A stretch of 64,000 nt of DNA from Delftia acidovorans (GTDB lineage: Bacteria; Pseudomonadota; Gammaproteobacteria; Burkholderiales; Burkholderiaceae_C). The notes beneath the pieces were generated by a model. That model made no database searches, was not told the DNA's origin, and saw nothing but the letters and a program-made list of their open reading frames with translations. The stretch covers positions 248,001-312,000 of the forward strand of contig JAITUC010000038.1 in the NCBI GenBank assembly GCA_031286585.1. Direction: 5' to 3'. Made by a program: the position numbers and the translations under genes. Shown one piece after another: positions 52,325-60,219 of this stretch; within the stretch, counting starts at the first letter, position 1; each line of letters starts with the position of its first letter.

Positions 52325-53149
52325 TCAGGCTTTCAACTGGCGCAGGCCATCGGCCAGCAGCCACAGGGCGCGATTGAGGCGCACGCTTTGGTCGATGCCC
52401 TGTACGGGCCGGGTGGTCTGGCGGCGGCCATTCGCGGCGCGGGCGGACAGGCCGCCTTTGGTCAAGTTCTCCTGCGTGCGGTTGAACACGCTCCACAGGT
52501 CGCGGCGGTCGTCGTCGTGGCGGCGCGGAATCAGGATTTGCGATTCCGTGATGGGCGCGGGCTTGTCCTCGTCGTACTTCAACGCCAGCGCAGCGCGGGC
52601 GAACACTTCCGATTCCCCGGCGTCGAGCGTGATGGCGCGCATAGCATCGCGGGATTCCTGCGCCCGGTCGAAGCCGTGCAGGACTTCGTAAGCGCCTTCG
52701 ATGACGTGTCCGGCTACGTCGCCCTTGTGCGGCACGCGCACGTCGGCCACGGTGTCGCCGCAGACAAGCCCATTGCTGCAAACGAAGCGGAACATCCCGG
52801 CCAGCATCTGATAGCTGCTGGTGCCGTCATGGGAGTTCAGCAGGATGATTTCGTTGGCCTCGCGGCCGTTGATCTGGCTGGCGTGGCGCAGCCGGATCAT
52901 GTGCTTGGTGTAGTCGCGGCGGTCGTCGTGGCGCACGCGGGTCTGCGTCACCATGAAAGGCTCGAAGCCTTCCCCGCGCAGTTCTTGCAACACCGTGGCA
53001 GTGGGGATGTAGCTGTACCGCTCGGAGCGGCTTTCGTGCGGGGCGTCCGCGAAGATGGACGGGGCCACGGCCCGGATTTGGTCGTCGGACAAGGGGCGTT
53101 CCGAACGCAGCATCGGGGAACGGGAAGCGAAGCGGGATGCGAGTTGCAT
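52325..53149 (-). CDS. DUF932 family protein
   Basis: The 274-residue protein belongs to DUF932, a family of phage and plasmid proteins of unknown function. The central RHASQINGREANEIILLNSHDGTSSYQMLAGMFRFVCSNGLVCG is the family hallmark. It is cytosolic, with no membrane segment. AGGAGAAATGCC before the ATG supports the start. It lies 78 bases upstream of parB and is probably co-transcribed with it. Confidence 0.87.
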   Translation of the reverse strand: MQLASRFASRSPMLRSERPLSDDQIRAVAPSIFADAPHESRSERYSYIPTATVLQELRGEGFEPFMVTQTRVRHDDRRDYTKHMIRLRHASQINGREANEIILLNSHDGTSSYQMLAGMFRFVCSNGLVCGDTVADVRVPHKGDVAGHVIEGAYEVLHGFDRAQESRDAMRAITLDAGESEVFARAALALKYDEDKPAPITESQILIPRRHDDDRRDLWSVFNRTQENLTKGGLSARAANGRRQTTRPVQGIDQSVRLNRALWLLADGLRQLKA

Positions 53150-53491
53150 GGCATTTCTCCTGACAAAGAAAAAAGGTTTGCTGTTCACCGCACACCGGAT
53201 TCCTAGATTCGGAGCCCAGCCTTTCGGCTGTTTGGTGCGGTCGGCACGAGGAACCCGGTTGGCCCTGTTGCCACCGTCTTTCCTGAGTTCATCGCCCGCG
53301 ACGGTCAGGAGCGCGCGAACGAGGGCCGTCAAGGAGGCAAGCGCAGGGTTGGTGCGGCCCGCAGGCGCAGCCGAGGACACGGCCCTGCGCGCCTTGACGG
53401 CACACGGCCGCGGGCTACAGTCGCGGACAAGGTGATGAAGTCAGGGGAGACGGCTGGACATGGCAACGGCCCTCCAACACGCTGACCGCAC

Positions 53492-53627
53492 GGCAAGCGA
53501 AGCGCGCAGGCCCGAAGCTGGAAGCCGGGCCGGAGGCGTCAGCCGAGCGGAGCGAGGGAACGATGGAAGCCCGGAAGGGGCGAGACGCCGCAGGCGGCTC
53601 GATGCGCAGCGCGCACGACAGCGCGAC
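53492..53627. repeat. dispersed repeat R1, copy C
   Basis: This 136-base stretch starts with GGCAAGCGAAGCGCGCAGGC and contains GGGCCGGAGGCGTCAG and GATGGAAGCCC; it ends ACGACAGCGCGAC. It shares these blocks with 57086-57201 and, in shorter form, with 54767-54821. Confidence 0.75.
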
Positions 53628-53729
53628 CGGCCATGTTTCTTGGCCGGGGACGCACAGCCTTCAATGCTCGATGCACAAGCTCATGCGCCGGTCATGGGGA
53701 AGCGTGTTCGACAGCGACTGCTGCGGTCT

Positions 53730-53837
53730 GGCCGATCCGGCGCAGCCGGTTCGGCGGTCTTTGAGGGGCGCCAAGCACCGCGCGGCGGGGATAGCCCGCA
53801 GGGCTTTCCCCTGGAGGCAAGCAAAGCGCGCAGCGCC
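53730..53837. repeat. dispersed repeat R2, copy 2
   Basis: Near-identical to 49387-49493, differing mainly in a short central block (GGTCTTTG against AGCATCG). It includes the core with one base changed (53816-53833). Confidence 0.8.
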
Positions 53838-53857
53838 CCGCAAGGGGCGCGTAGGCA

Positions 53858-54136
53858 TCACGCCGAGTCGTCAGGGCGCAGGCTGGATTCCAATACCGGC
53901 ATCCACGGCGATGACGAGTCCAGCAGGTAGCGCGCACCGCGCGCGTACAGACCCGACAGCCCGGTGGGCTGGTAGAACCCGGTGACGCGGCGGCGGAACT
54001 GTGCGCCGTACTCGTTGGTGTAGATCACCGCGTCGCCGATCTTGAAGCGCAAGGGCTGGCCGTTCTCCGGCGCGAACGGTTTGAGCGCATCGTGCTGCGC
54101 GGTGATTTCGATGATGTAGTCGTGATGGCTGCTCAT
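53858..54136 (-). CDS. small conserved ICE protein, unknown function
   Basis: The 92-residue protein starts MSSHHDYIIEITAQHDALKPF and looks mostly beta (FKIGDAVIYTNEYGAQFRRRVTGFY), perhaps a small SH3-like fold. AAGGAGATCC precedes the ATG. It lies 72 bases downstream of the second DUF2958 gene. I cannot assign a family or function. Confidence 0.65.
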   Translation of the reverse strand: MSSHHDYIIEITAQHDALKPFAPENGQPLRFKIGDAVIYTNEYGAQFRRRVTGFYQPTGLSGLYARGARYLLDSSSPWMPVLESSLRPDDSA

Positions 54137-54179
54137 GGCATGGATCTCCTTCGATGGTCGAGAAAGCACAAAGCACAAG

Positions 54180-54199
54180 GAGCGCCTTGCGGCGCTCCC
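54180..54199 (-). terminator. hairpin after the second DUF2958 gene
   Basis: On the minus strand GGAGCGCC-GCAA-GGCGCTCC is followed by TTGTGCTTTG. The stem is strong and the U-tract poor. It is a possible terminator or processing site. Confidence 0.45.
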
Positions 54200-54208
54200 A
54201 AGGCCAGG

Positions 54209-54559
54209 TCAGACAGCGATCCGCCCGGCCAGCCGCGCATCGCGCGCATAGACGCTCAACCGCTTCTCGGCGCGGAAAGACAGGTCGCGCTCGATCGGCA
54301 GGCCCAGCCCGCCGCGCACCGTCGCCAGCTCGCCCAGGCTGACCCAGCCGATTTCCGGCGCCCCCAGGCCCAGGTCGCAAAGACCAAAGGCGTGGTCGTG
54401 GTCGTCGGGATCAATCTCGGTCAGCAGCCAGGTCGCGCCGGCGTCCGGCGTGAACAGCTTGACCACGGGGGCCGGATCGAAGTCCGGGTTCTCCAACGAT
54501 TCGCGGCCGTTGGCCAGCAGCACGACGCGCTGCTCGTCAGTAATGAGTGCGTTGTTCAT
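54209..54559 (-). CDS. DUF2958 family protein, copy 2
   Basis: The 116-residue protein is a paralogue of the one at 47546-47896 and has the same length. Shared pattern: DPAPVVKLFTPDAGATWLLTEIDPDDHDHAFGLCDLG. Function is unknown. The two copies lie in different backbone blocks, which suggests an old duplication or acquisition from another element. Confidence 0.8.
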   Translation of the reverse strand: MNNALITDEQRVVLLANGRESLENPDFDPAPVVKLFTPDAGATWLLTEIDPDDHDHAFGLCDLGLGAPEIGWVSLGELATVRGGLGLPIERDLSFRAEKRLSVYARDARLAGRIAV

Positions 54560-54609
54560 GGTGAACTCCTGAAAGGATGCCGGGCGGAATTGCCCGACCC
54601 TTCCGGGGC

Positions 54610-54821
54610 ACGGCGCAGCGCAAGCAGTCAGGGGTCGCAGACGGCCGCCAGGACGCAAGCGCGCATGGCGCGCATGGCGCGCGCCGCCCTTGACGGCGAG
54701 AACGCCGTGGCACGATGAAGGGAACAGCAAGACCGCCTCCCTCGCACCTCCACGCACGCGGTTTTTGGCAAGCGAAGCGCGCAGGCCCGAATAGCAATCC
54801 GGGCCGGAGGCATCAGCGATG
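54610..54821. repeat. dispersed repeat R1/R3, copy A
   Basis: This stretch is closely related to 56935-57141. It runs from ACGGCGCAGCGC through GTCAGGGGTCGCAGACGGCC and CACGCACGCGG-TTTTT to the core at 54767-54784 and GGGCCGGAGGCATCAG. It lies between DUF2958 copy 2 and nreB. Confidence 0.8.
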
Positions 54822-54850
54822 TGAAAGGCGGGCAGTTCTTAAATGCGCGC

Positions 54851-56143
54851 TCAGTCCCGGTGCAGATCGTCAACGATCATGGGATGACGGTGCCCGCCTC
54901 GGTCTGCTTGTTCGCGCAAGTGAGGATGATCTGGCGGTAGATGATCGTGGGCGATGTCGGAAGAATCACTAGCGGGCCAGAGCCACAGCGCCAGTCCCAC
55001 TCCGACAAGACCAATCAGCGACATGATGATGAAGGTCGATTGCAGCCCAAAGGCAGCGCCGAAGCGACCGGCCAAGGGATAGCAAATGAGCCAACACGCA
55101 TGGGACAGGGCGAATTGCGCGGCAAAGACCGCGGGGCGATCCTCGGGATGAGCGGAGCGGCGCAACAGCCGGCCGGAAGGTGTTTGCGCCACGCTGTAGC
55201 CGAAGCCGACCACCAACCAGATCACCACCAGAACGGCATAGGTCGGAATCATTGCCCCGGCTGCCGTTCCCACAACCAGCATCGTCGCTCCCGCAATCAT
55301 GACAGGTCGATCAGCAATCTTGTCGAGCAGGCGAGGCAGCGCGAAGGCCGCAACCATCGACCCGCCTCCGAAGGCCGCCAGCGCCCACGCTACCTCGGAT
55401 TCGCCCAGGCCAAAGCGTGCCTTCACGATGACCACCGTGTTCACGATCACCATTGACCCCGCTGCTGCCACAGCGAGGCTGATCGCCAGCAGACCCCGAA
55501 GGCGCGGCGTGGCGAGGTAAATGCGCGTGCCCCGCGTAGTACGATCCCATATGCCACGACACGGGCCGGGAACGGTTGTGGGAAGCCTCACGCTGACCAC
55601 AAGCGCGGCTGACACGAGGAAGCCGAGAACCGTTCCGGCAAACAGGTTGTGGAAGCTGATGACCGTCAGTAGCGCGGCGGCCAGCATCGGGGAAATCAGG
55701 CTTTCCAAATCGTAGGCCAGCCGGGAAAGCGACAGTGCTTTCGTGTACTCGTCTTCGTCGGGAAGGATGTCCGGGATAGTGGCTTGAAAGGTCGGCGTGA
55801 AGCCTGCGGACGCCGCCTGCAAGACGAAGATCAGCAGATAGATTTGCCAGATTTCGCTGACAAAGGGCAGGCAGAGCGCAACGGATGCTCGTACTAGGTC
55901 AAGGGCAACGAGCAACGACCGTCGCGGCAGCCGGTCGGCGAACGCCTGCGCGACCGGGGCGACTCCGACATAGGCCAGCATCTTGATTGCGAGTGCCGTC
56001 CCGAGTACCGCGCCGGCATTCGCCCCGGCCAGATCGTAGGCAAGCAGGCCAAGGGCCACCGTCATCAGGCCGGTGCCGACAAGCGCAATCACCTGAGCGG
56101 CGAACAGGTGACGATAGGTACGGTTCTTCAGGACGGAGAGCAT
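54851..56143 (-). CDS. nreB: NreB-like nickel/cobalt-resistance MFS exporter
   Basis: The 430-residue protein has about 12 helices and MFS motifs (QAFADRLPRRSLL after helix 2). The C-terminal tail is rich in histidine (DHLPPDHPHLREQ then GGHRHP), as in Achromobacter NreB, where it supports nickel binding. It should export Ni(II), perhaps Co(II). It starts 9 bases after the regulator gene, so the two form an operon. The long first segment YRHLFAAQVIALVGTGLMTVALGLLAYDLA is typical of this MFS subgroup. Confidence 0.85.
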   Translation of the reverse strand: MLSVLKNRTYRHLFAAQVIALVGTGLMTVALGLLAYDLAGANAGAVLGTALAIKMLAYVGVAPVAQAFADRLPRRSLLVALDLVRASVALCLPFVSEIWQIYLLIFVLQAASAGFTPTFQATIPDILPDEDEYTKALSLSRLAYDLESLISPMLAAALLTVISFHNLFAGTVLGFLVSAALVVSVRLPTTVPGPCRGIWDRTTRGTRIYLATPRLRGLLAISLAVAAAGSMVIVNTVVIVKARFGLGESEVAWALAAFGGGSMVAAFALPRLLDKIADRPVMIAGATMLVVGTAAGAMIPTYAVLVVIWLVVGFGYSVAQTPSGRLLRRSAHPEDRPAVFAAQFALSHACWLICYPLAGRFGAAFGLQSTFIIMSLIGLVGVGLALWLWPASDSSDIAHDHLPPDHPHLREQADRGGHRHPMIVDDLHRD

Positions 56144-56152
56144 CGGCGGGCC

Positions 56153-56410
56153 TCAGAGCAGTTTGGTCAGTGCCTTCATTTCGGTCAAAACGGAGTCTTC
56201 GTCATGGGCCAGGCAATGGTCGATGTGGTCGTGGATCAGGACGCGCTTTGCGGCCGTCACCGCGCTTTCCACCGCCGCGAGCTGGCGGGCGATGTCGAGA
56301 CAGGATTCGCCACTTTCGATCATCCCTATGACGTGCCGAAGATGACCATCGGCGCGTTTCAGCCGCTTCACGAGATCGGGATGGGTTGAGTGCTTGTGTG
56401 TCGCGTTCAT
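56153..56410 (-). CDS. CsoR/RcnR-family metal-sensing repressor
   Basis: The 85-residue helical repressor carries candidate ligands Cys37, His60 and His65 and an N-terminal His-rich start (MNATHKHSTH). These match the Ni/Co-binding pattern of RcnR better than the copper pattern of CsoR. It should leave DNA when metal binds and so release nreB. The operator lies only 11 bases before its ATG. The name nreA is used for such genes in some strains. Confidence 0.88.
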   Translation of the reverse strand: MNATHKHSTHPDLVKRLKRADGHLRHVIGMIESGESCLDIARQLAAVESAVTAAKRVLIHDHIDHCLAHDEDSVLTEMKALTKLL

Positions 56411-56420
56411 GTGGCAATTG

Positions 56421-56439
56421 TATCCCCCCTGGGGGGATA
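56421..56439. promoter_or_regulatory. operator of the metal-sensing repressor
   Basis: TATCCCCCC-T-GGGGGGATA is a perfect inverted repeat around one base. Runs of G/C flanked by TA are the known recognition pattern of RcnR/CsoR-type repressors. It lies 11 bases before the start of the repressor gene, where bound protein would block transcription of the repressor-nreB operon. Confidence 0.85.
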
Positions 56440-56493
56440 TGAAAAAGTGCGCCGCCCGCGAAGGAGCGACGCACCGAAGGCCGCACGACGCAA

Positions 56494-56886
56494 TCAGCCC
56501 GCCGCCGGCGCTGTCATCGACTGCAACTGCTCGATCACGCCAGGCTCAACGAACACGCAAGCCTGCTCGTCCGCGATCGGCACGTTGAACACCTGCGCGA
56601 ACACCGTGCGCCGCAGATGGGCCAGCCGGCCCGTCCGGTATGCCTGCTCGGGCTTCATGCGCCCGCCAGCCTGCGACCCGCTGCGCTGCGGATCGCATTC
56701 GACCAGCGCGACAAAGCCATCGTCGGCCAGCTTCTGATGCTCGGGGCACAGGCCCCAGCCGGTCGCCGTGTGGCGCTCCATGCTCGCGCGCAGGCGCTTG
56801 TCCAGCAGGATCGCGCCGGTGTCGAACGCCGTGCCGCAGACCAAGCAAACGTGCTGTTCGAGGGAAACGTGTGATTTGTCGTTCAT
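56494..56886 (-). CDS. conserved ICE protein with a CxxC zinc-finger-like motif
   Basis: The 130-residue protein has CLVCGTAFDTG and GWGLCPEHQ, a CxxC...CxxH arrangement likely to bind zinc. The rest is helical. I do not recognise a named family; proteins like this occur in Tn4371-type elements near int. It is upstream of the nre operon on the same strand, with the operator between them. Confidence 0.65.
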   Translation of the reverse strand: MNDKSHVSLEQHVCLVCGTAFDTGAILLDKRLRASMERHTATGWGLCPEHQKLADDGFVALVECDPQRSGSQAGGRMKPEQAYRTGRLAHLRRTVFAQVFNVPIADEQACVFVEPGVIEQLQSMTAPAAG

Positions 56887-57238
56887 GACGGTTCTCCGGT
56901 TGCAAGGGCGGAATTGCCCGGAACCGTCGCCCTCACGGCGCAGCGCAGCAGTCAGGGGTCGCAGACGGCCGCCAGGACGCAAGCGCGCAAGGCGCGCGCA
57001 GCCCTTGCACGGCGAGAACGCCGTGATACGGTGAAGGGACACAGCAAGACCGCCCCCTCACACCACCCCACGCACGCGGGTTTTTGGCAAGCGAAGCGCG
57101 CAGGCGCGGATCAGCGAGCCGGGCCGGAGGCGTCAGTGATGGAAGCCCGACAGGGGCGAGACTCGCGCAGCGAGGCTCGATGCGCAGCACGACAGCGCGA
57201 CGGCGGTACGCCGGGACGCCCGACTGCTTGGGACAGGA
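56887..57238. other. non-coding region with repeat R1/R3, copy B
   Basis: No gene is seen in these 352 bases. Most of it is the dispersed repeat described separately. The promoter of the zinc-finger gene must lie here but was not recognised. Confidence 0.5.
56935..57201. repeat. dispersed repeat R1/R3, copy B (longest copy)
   Basis: The left part (56935-57085) matches 54610-54766 and the right part (57086-57201) matches 53492-53627. This copy therefore joins both variants. The core GGCAAGCGAAGCGCGCAG is at 57086-57103. The sequence is GC-rich, with several short inverted repeats. Confidence 0.8.
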
Positions 57239-58303
57239 CTATTCGTTGTCGGTCTTGCGCTGCTCGATCTGCAACTGCGCCCGTTGCGTTGCTTGTTGCA
57301 GCCGCTCCACCAGCACGCCCCTCGGCGGCAAGGCGGTCAGGTACTCGGCGACGTGGATGCCCGACTTGTCCAACTCCAGCAATTCGATCTGCTCGCGCTT
57401 CTTGCCGGTGCAAAGGATGATCCCCAGCGGCGAGGCTTCCTCCGGCTCCCGTTCGTGCTTGTCCAGCCAGCGAAGATAAAGCTCCATCTGTCCCTTGAAA
57501 GCTGCCTTGAACTCGCCGACCTTCAACTCCACTGCCACCAGCCGCCGCAGCTTGCGGTTGTAAAACAGCAGGTCGAGGTGGAAATCCTCGCCGTCGATCT
57601 GGATGCGCTTCTGCCGGGCCACGAAGCTGAAACCCGCGCCCAGCTCCAACAAGAACGACTCCATTTCGCGGATGATCGCCGCCTCCAAGTCGCCTTCCTG
57701 CCAAGTGTCCCGCAGCCCCAGGAAGTCGAGGATGTACGGGTCGCGCATGACCAGGGCGGGCGACATGCGCTGCGCATCGCGCATCGTCGCCAGCTCGTGC
57801 GCGATCGTCTCGCCCGGCTTTTGAGACAGCGCCGTGCGCTCGTACAGCATCGAGTCGATGCGCTCGCGCAGCGTCCGGACGCTCCAGCGTTCGGCGCTCG
57901 CCATCTGCGCGTAATAGTCCCGCTGGAGCGGGTCTTTCAGCGGGATCAGGGCGATGAAGTGCGTCCAGCTCAATTCTCGTATCAGTGATACGAGAATCTG
58001 CTCGTCGGGGAAGGTGGCCGCGAACTGCACCATGCGGCGCAGGTTCTGCTCGGCAAAACTGCCGCCGTACTCCTTCACCAACTGCGCCGCCAGGGTGGGC
58101 AGGACTTCCTTGCCGTAGGCGCCCCGGCGTCCGTCCAAGACGTGCGTGCGGATGCGCTGGCCGATGCGCCAGTAGAGCATCGTCAGCTCGCTATTCACCG
58201 TCGAGGCGGCGCGCTTGCGCGCCGCCTCGATCAGTGCCCGAATGTCGCCCAGCAGCGCCGAAGGCGCTGCGGACGATGCTGCGGATGACCGGCGCGTGTT
58301 CAT
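57239..58303 (-). CDS. DUF1016/YhcG-type PDDEXK nuclease
   Basis: The 354-residue protein has an N-terminal DUF1016 helical domain (LYWRIGQRIRTHVLDGRRGAYG) and a C-terminal PDDEXK nuclease domain. The catalytic core reads DFHLDLLFYNRKLRRLVAVELKVG, containing Asp and the ELK motif. It may cut or nick branched or foreign DNA; a role in element maintenance or defence is possible but unproven. The ATG at 58303 overlaps the int stop as ATGA, so it is co-expressed with the integrase. Confidence 0.88.
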   Translation of the reverse strand: MNTRRSSAASSAAPSALLGDIRALIEAARKRAASTVNSELTMLYWRIGQRIRTHVLDGRRGAYGKEVLPTLAAQLVKEYGGSFAEQNLRRMVQFAATFPDEQILVSLIRELSWTHFIALIPLKDPLQRDYYAQMASAERWSVRTLRERIDSMLYERTALSQKPGETIAHELATMRDAQRMSPALVMRDPYILDFLGLRDTWQEGDLEAAIIREMESFLLELGAGFSFVARQKRIQIDGEDFHLDLLFYNRKLRRLVAVELKVGEFKAAFKGQMELYLRWLDKHEREPEEASPLGIILCTGKKREQIELLELDKSGIHVAEYLTALPPRGVLVERLQQATQRAQLQIEQRKTDNE

Positions 58304-59499
58304 GCCGCCGCCTCCGCAAGCTGGCGCGCACCCGTGATGGCTTGGCGGCGGCTGGCCACCAGCTCGGCCGCATCGCGCACCGGCTTGTCCTCGGTGTGGA
58401 CGTAGTGCATGAACATCGCCACGGTCTTGTGGCCCGTCAGCTTCATGCCCACTTTGGTCGGCACGCCCGAATTGGCAATGTCGGTGGTCGAGCGATGGCG
58501 GATGCCGTGCGTGCCGACGTGCGGGACGCCGGCGGCCTTGAGCACCCGGCACCAGCCGCCATAGTGCTCGCCAAAGGTCAGGTGCTTGGCCGGGTCGTTC
58601 GGCGATGGCAGGACGTAGGGGCAGCCCTCCCGGCGCGGCGCCGTCGAAAGCAGCCGATAGGCTTCCTCGCTCATGGGCTTGGAAATGCCGCCGACCTTGC
58701 TGTCGGGCCACACCACGCGCCGGTTCTCGAAGTCCAGCCAGCTCCATTCGAGCGGGCAGATTTCGGAGCGCCGGGCGGCGAACTCGAATTGCAGCCGGAT
58801 CGCCAGCGGGATGACGTAGTTCTCCAGCCCCTCCGCCTCCAGCTTCTCCAACTGGCGGAAGATCCGCACCATTTCCTCGTCCACGATGAGCCGGGTTTCC
58901 TTGCCCGGCGGGTACATGGGGACGTGGCGGCACGGGTTCGTGCCGTCCGGGCGGTAGCCCCACACTTCGGCCAGGTTGAACATCTTGCGCAGCACGCCGA
59001 AGGTCTTGTTCGCCTCGGTCGGCTTGTAGGCCAGTTTCTCCATCAGCCCGGCAATGTCGGGCCGCTTCACGTCATGCACCTTCTTGCGGCCCAGCAGCGG
59101 GATGATGTTGCGGTCTATGACGCCCTGATAGCCGTCCTGCGTGCTGGGCTTGTTGCGCTTCTTGGAGTAGTCCTCCATGAACTTCTTGCACAACTCGGCC
59201 ATCGTGGGCGCCTTGCGCGCCTCGGCCTTGGCGCCGCCGGGGTCGCCGCCCCGGCGAACCTCGGCCAGCCAGTCCTGTGCCTTGACTCGTGCCTGTTCGA
59301 CGGTCAGCTCCCCGTACAGCCCCAGCGAGGGCTTGCGGGGCTGGCCGGAGTTCGTGCGGTACTGGAGCATGAACACCCGGCGGCCGGTCGGGGTAATCTT
59401 GCACAGGAAGCCGGGCACCACGGTATCTCGCAGTTCAACATCCTTGGCCTGGGGTTGGGCCGACTCCACGGCGGTCTTGGTGAGCTTGATCTTTGCCAT
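58300..59499 (-). CDS. int: tyrosine recombinase (ICE integrase)
   Basis: The 399-residue integrase of the Tn4371 family recombines the attachment sites. The N-terminal DUF4102-like arm-binding domain is followed by a core-binding region. Catalytic residues are Arg244 (ARRSE), His331 and Arg334 (HGIRH), His357 (GHK) and the nucleophile Tyr366 (MHYVHT). The ATG at 59499 is preceded by GAGGAG at five bases, better than an upstream in-frame start. It lies 176 bases inside attR and is transcribed away from it. Confidence 0.96.
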   Translation of the reverse strand: MAKIKLTKTAVESAQPQAKDVELRDTVVPGFLCKITPTGRRVFMLQYRTNSGQPRKPSLGLYGELTVEQARVKAQDWLAEVRRGGDPGGAKAEARKAPTMAELCKKFMEDYSKKRNKPSTQDGYQGVIDRNIIPLLGRKKVHDVKRPDIAGLMEKLAYKPTEANKTFGVLRKMFNLAEVWGYRPDGTNPCRHVPMYPPGKETRLIVDEEMVRIFRQLEKLEAEGLENYVIPLAIRLQFEFAARRSEICPLEWSWLDFENRRVVWPDSKVGGISKPMSEEAYRLLSTAPRREGCPYVLPSPNDPAKHLTFGEHYGGWCRVLKAAGVPHVGTHGIRHRSTTDIANSGVPTKVGMKLTGHKTVAMFMHYVHTEDKPVRDAAELVASRRQAITGARQLAEAAA

Positions 59500-59674
59500 G
59501 ATGACTCCTCGGAACAACCCGGATTCCAGGAGCCAGATAGGAGCGGCGCGAGGGAAAACCGGGTCAAGTTTCAGAAAGCACCGGCATATGATGGACGCGC
59601 GTAAGTTATTGATAAACCTGCTGTATCTAGCTACGGCGCAGTCCAGCGAACTACCGGGCTGGAGTCATCGTGAA

Positions 59675-59682
59675 ACAAAAAA
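59675..59682. other. attR of the ICE
   Basis: ACAAAAAA direct repeat, identical to attL at 12448-12455. On the minus strand it is TTTTTTGT, the U-tract of the rplS terminator that begins immediately to the right. Confidence 0.87.
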
Positions 59683-59709
59683 GCCGCTACAGGCGACTGT
59701 AGCGGCTTT
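59675..59709 (-). terminator. Rho-independent terminator of the rpsP-rimM-trmD-rplS operon
   Basis: The arms GCCGCTACAG (59683-59692) and CTGTAGCGGC (59697-59706) are perfect. Flanking AAA/TTT extends pairing to 13 bp around a 4-base loop. On the minus strand TTTTTTGT follows, which is the attR site. It is 20 bases after the rplS stop. Confidence 0.94.
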
Positions 59710-59728
59710 CCAGCTGTGACGCAGGTGC

Positions 59729-60109
59729 TTAGGCTTCGGCAGAAACCTTGACACGCGACGGCAGCTTTTCCTTGATGCGGGCCGACTTGCCGCTGCGCTC
59801 GCGCAGGTAGTACAGCTTGGCACGACGCACATCACCGCGGCGCTTGACTTCGATGCCGGCGATCAGGGGCGAGTAGGTCTGGAACGTACGCTCCACGCCT
59901 TCACCGCTGGAGATCTTGCGCACGGTGAAGCCACTGTTCAGGCCACGGTTGCGCTTGGCGATCACCACGCCTTCGTAAGCCTGCACGCGCTTGCGGCTGC
60001 CTTCGACCACGTTCACGCTCACGATGACGGTGTCACCGGGGGCGAACTGGGGGATGGTCTTGTTCAGACGGGCGATTTCCTCTTGCTCGAGGATCTGGAT
60101 CAGATTCAT
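59729..60109 (-). CDS. rplS: 50S ribosomal protein L19
   Basis: The 126-residue protein is an essential 50S component at the subunit interface. It has PQFAPGDTVIVSVNVVEGSRKRVQ, RKISSGEGVERTFQTYSP and the C-terminal AKLYYLRERSGKSARIKE typical of L19. It is the last gene of the operon, 110 bases after trmD. The ATG at 60109 was chosen by homology; an ATG three codons upstream is possible. Confidence 0.97.
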   Translation of the reverse strand: MNLIQILEQEEIARLNKTIPQFAPGDTVIVSVNVVEGSRKRVQAYEGVVIAKRNRGLNSGFTVRKISSGEGVERTFQTYSPLIAGIEVKRRGDVRRAKLYYLRERSGKSARIKEKLPSRVKVSAEA

Positions 60110-60219
60110 GGTCAACATCCAATCGATCTTGTCCGCGCCAGGATTGGCAAGCGCCGGGATTGGCGCCATGGCTGCTTTGTTCGTAGCAGCGGCCGGATAG
60201 AGGATCGAAGAATCGCGGA

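Larger units (their letters stand above)
53150..53857. other. 0.7-kb non-coding region with repeats R1 and R2
   Basis: No convincing gene is present. The region carries R1 (53492-53627) and R2 (53730-53837). A short GCGCCCC/GGGGCGC hairpin lies just beyond the stop of the 92-residue gene. The left part contains the leader of the DUF932 gene. Confidence 0.5.
12448..59682. mobile_element. Tn4371-family integrative and conjugative element, about 47.2 kb
   Basis: The limits are the identical 8-bp repeats ACAAAAAA at 12448-12455 and 59675-59682. On the other strand they read TTTTTTGT, which fits the TTTTTYRT target reported for Tn4371-type elements as I recall it. The content and order also fit that family: a tyrosine recombinase beside one end; parB, repA and parA; traF; a DUF3363 relaxase; cargo; a LysR regulator; traG; and trbBCDEJLFGI ending near the other end. 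All mating-pair genes look intact, so conjugation is plausible. Two cargo regions are present: 26.4-40.3 kb (czc, eptA, redox) and 54.85-56.4 kb (nreAB). No transposase gene was found inside. Confidence 0.93.

Noticed and set aside
50273..53206. A 977-codon open frame on the plus strand opposite parB and the DUF932 gene
   Set aside because: It is antisense to two clear genes with ribosome-binding sites and has no recognisable domain.
12448..59682. Insertion sequences or composite transposons within the cargo
   Set aside because: No transposase-like frame or terminal inverted repeats with target duplications were found around the czc/eptA or nre cargo.
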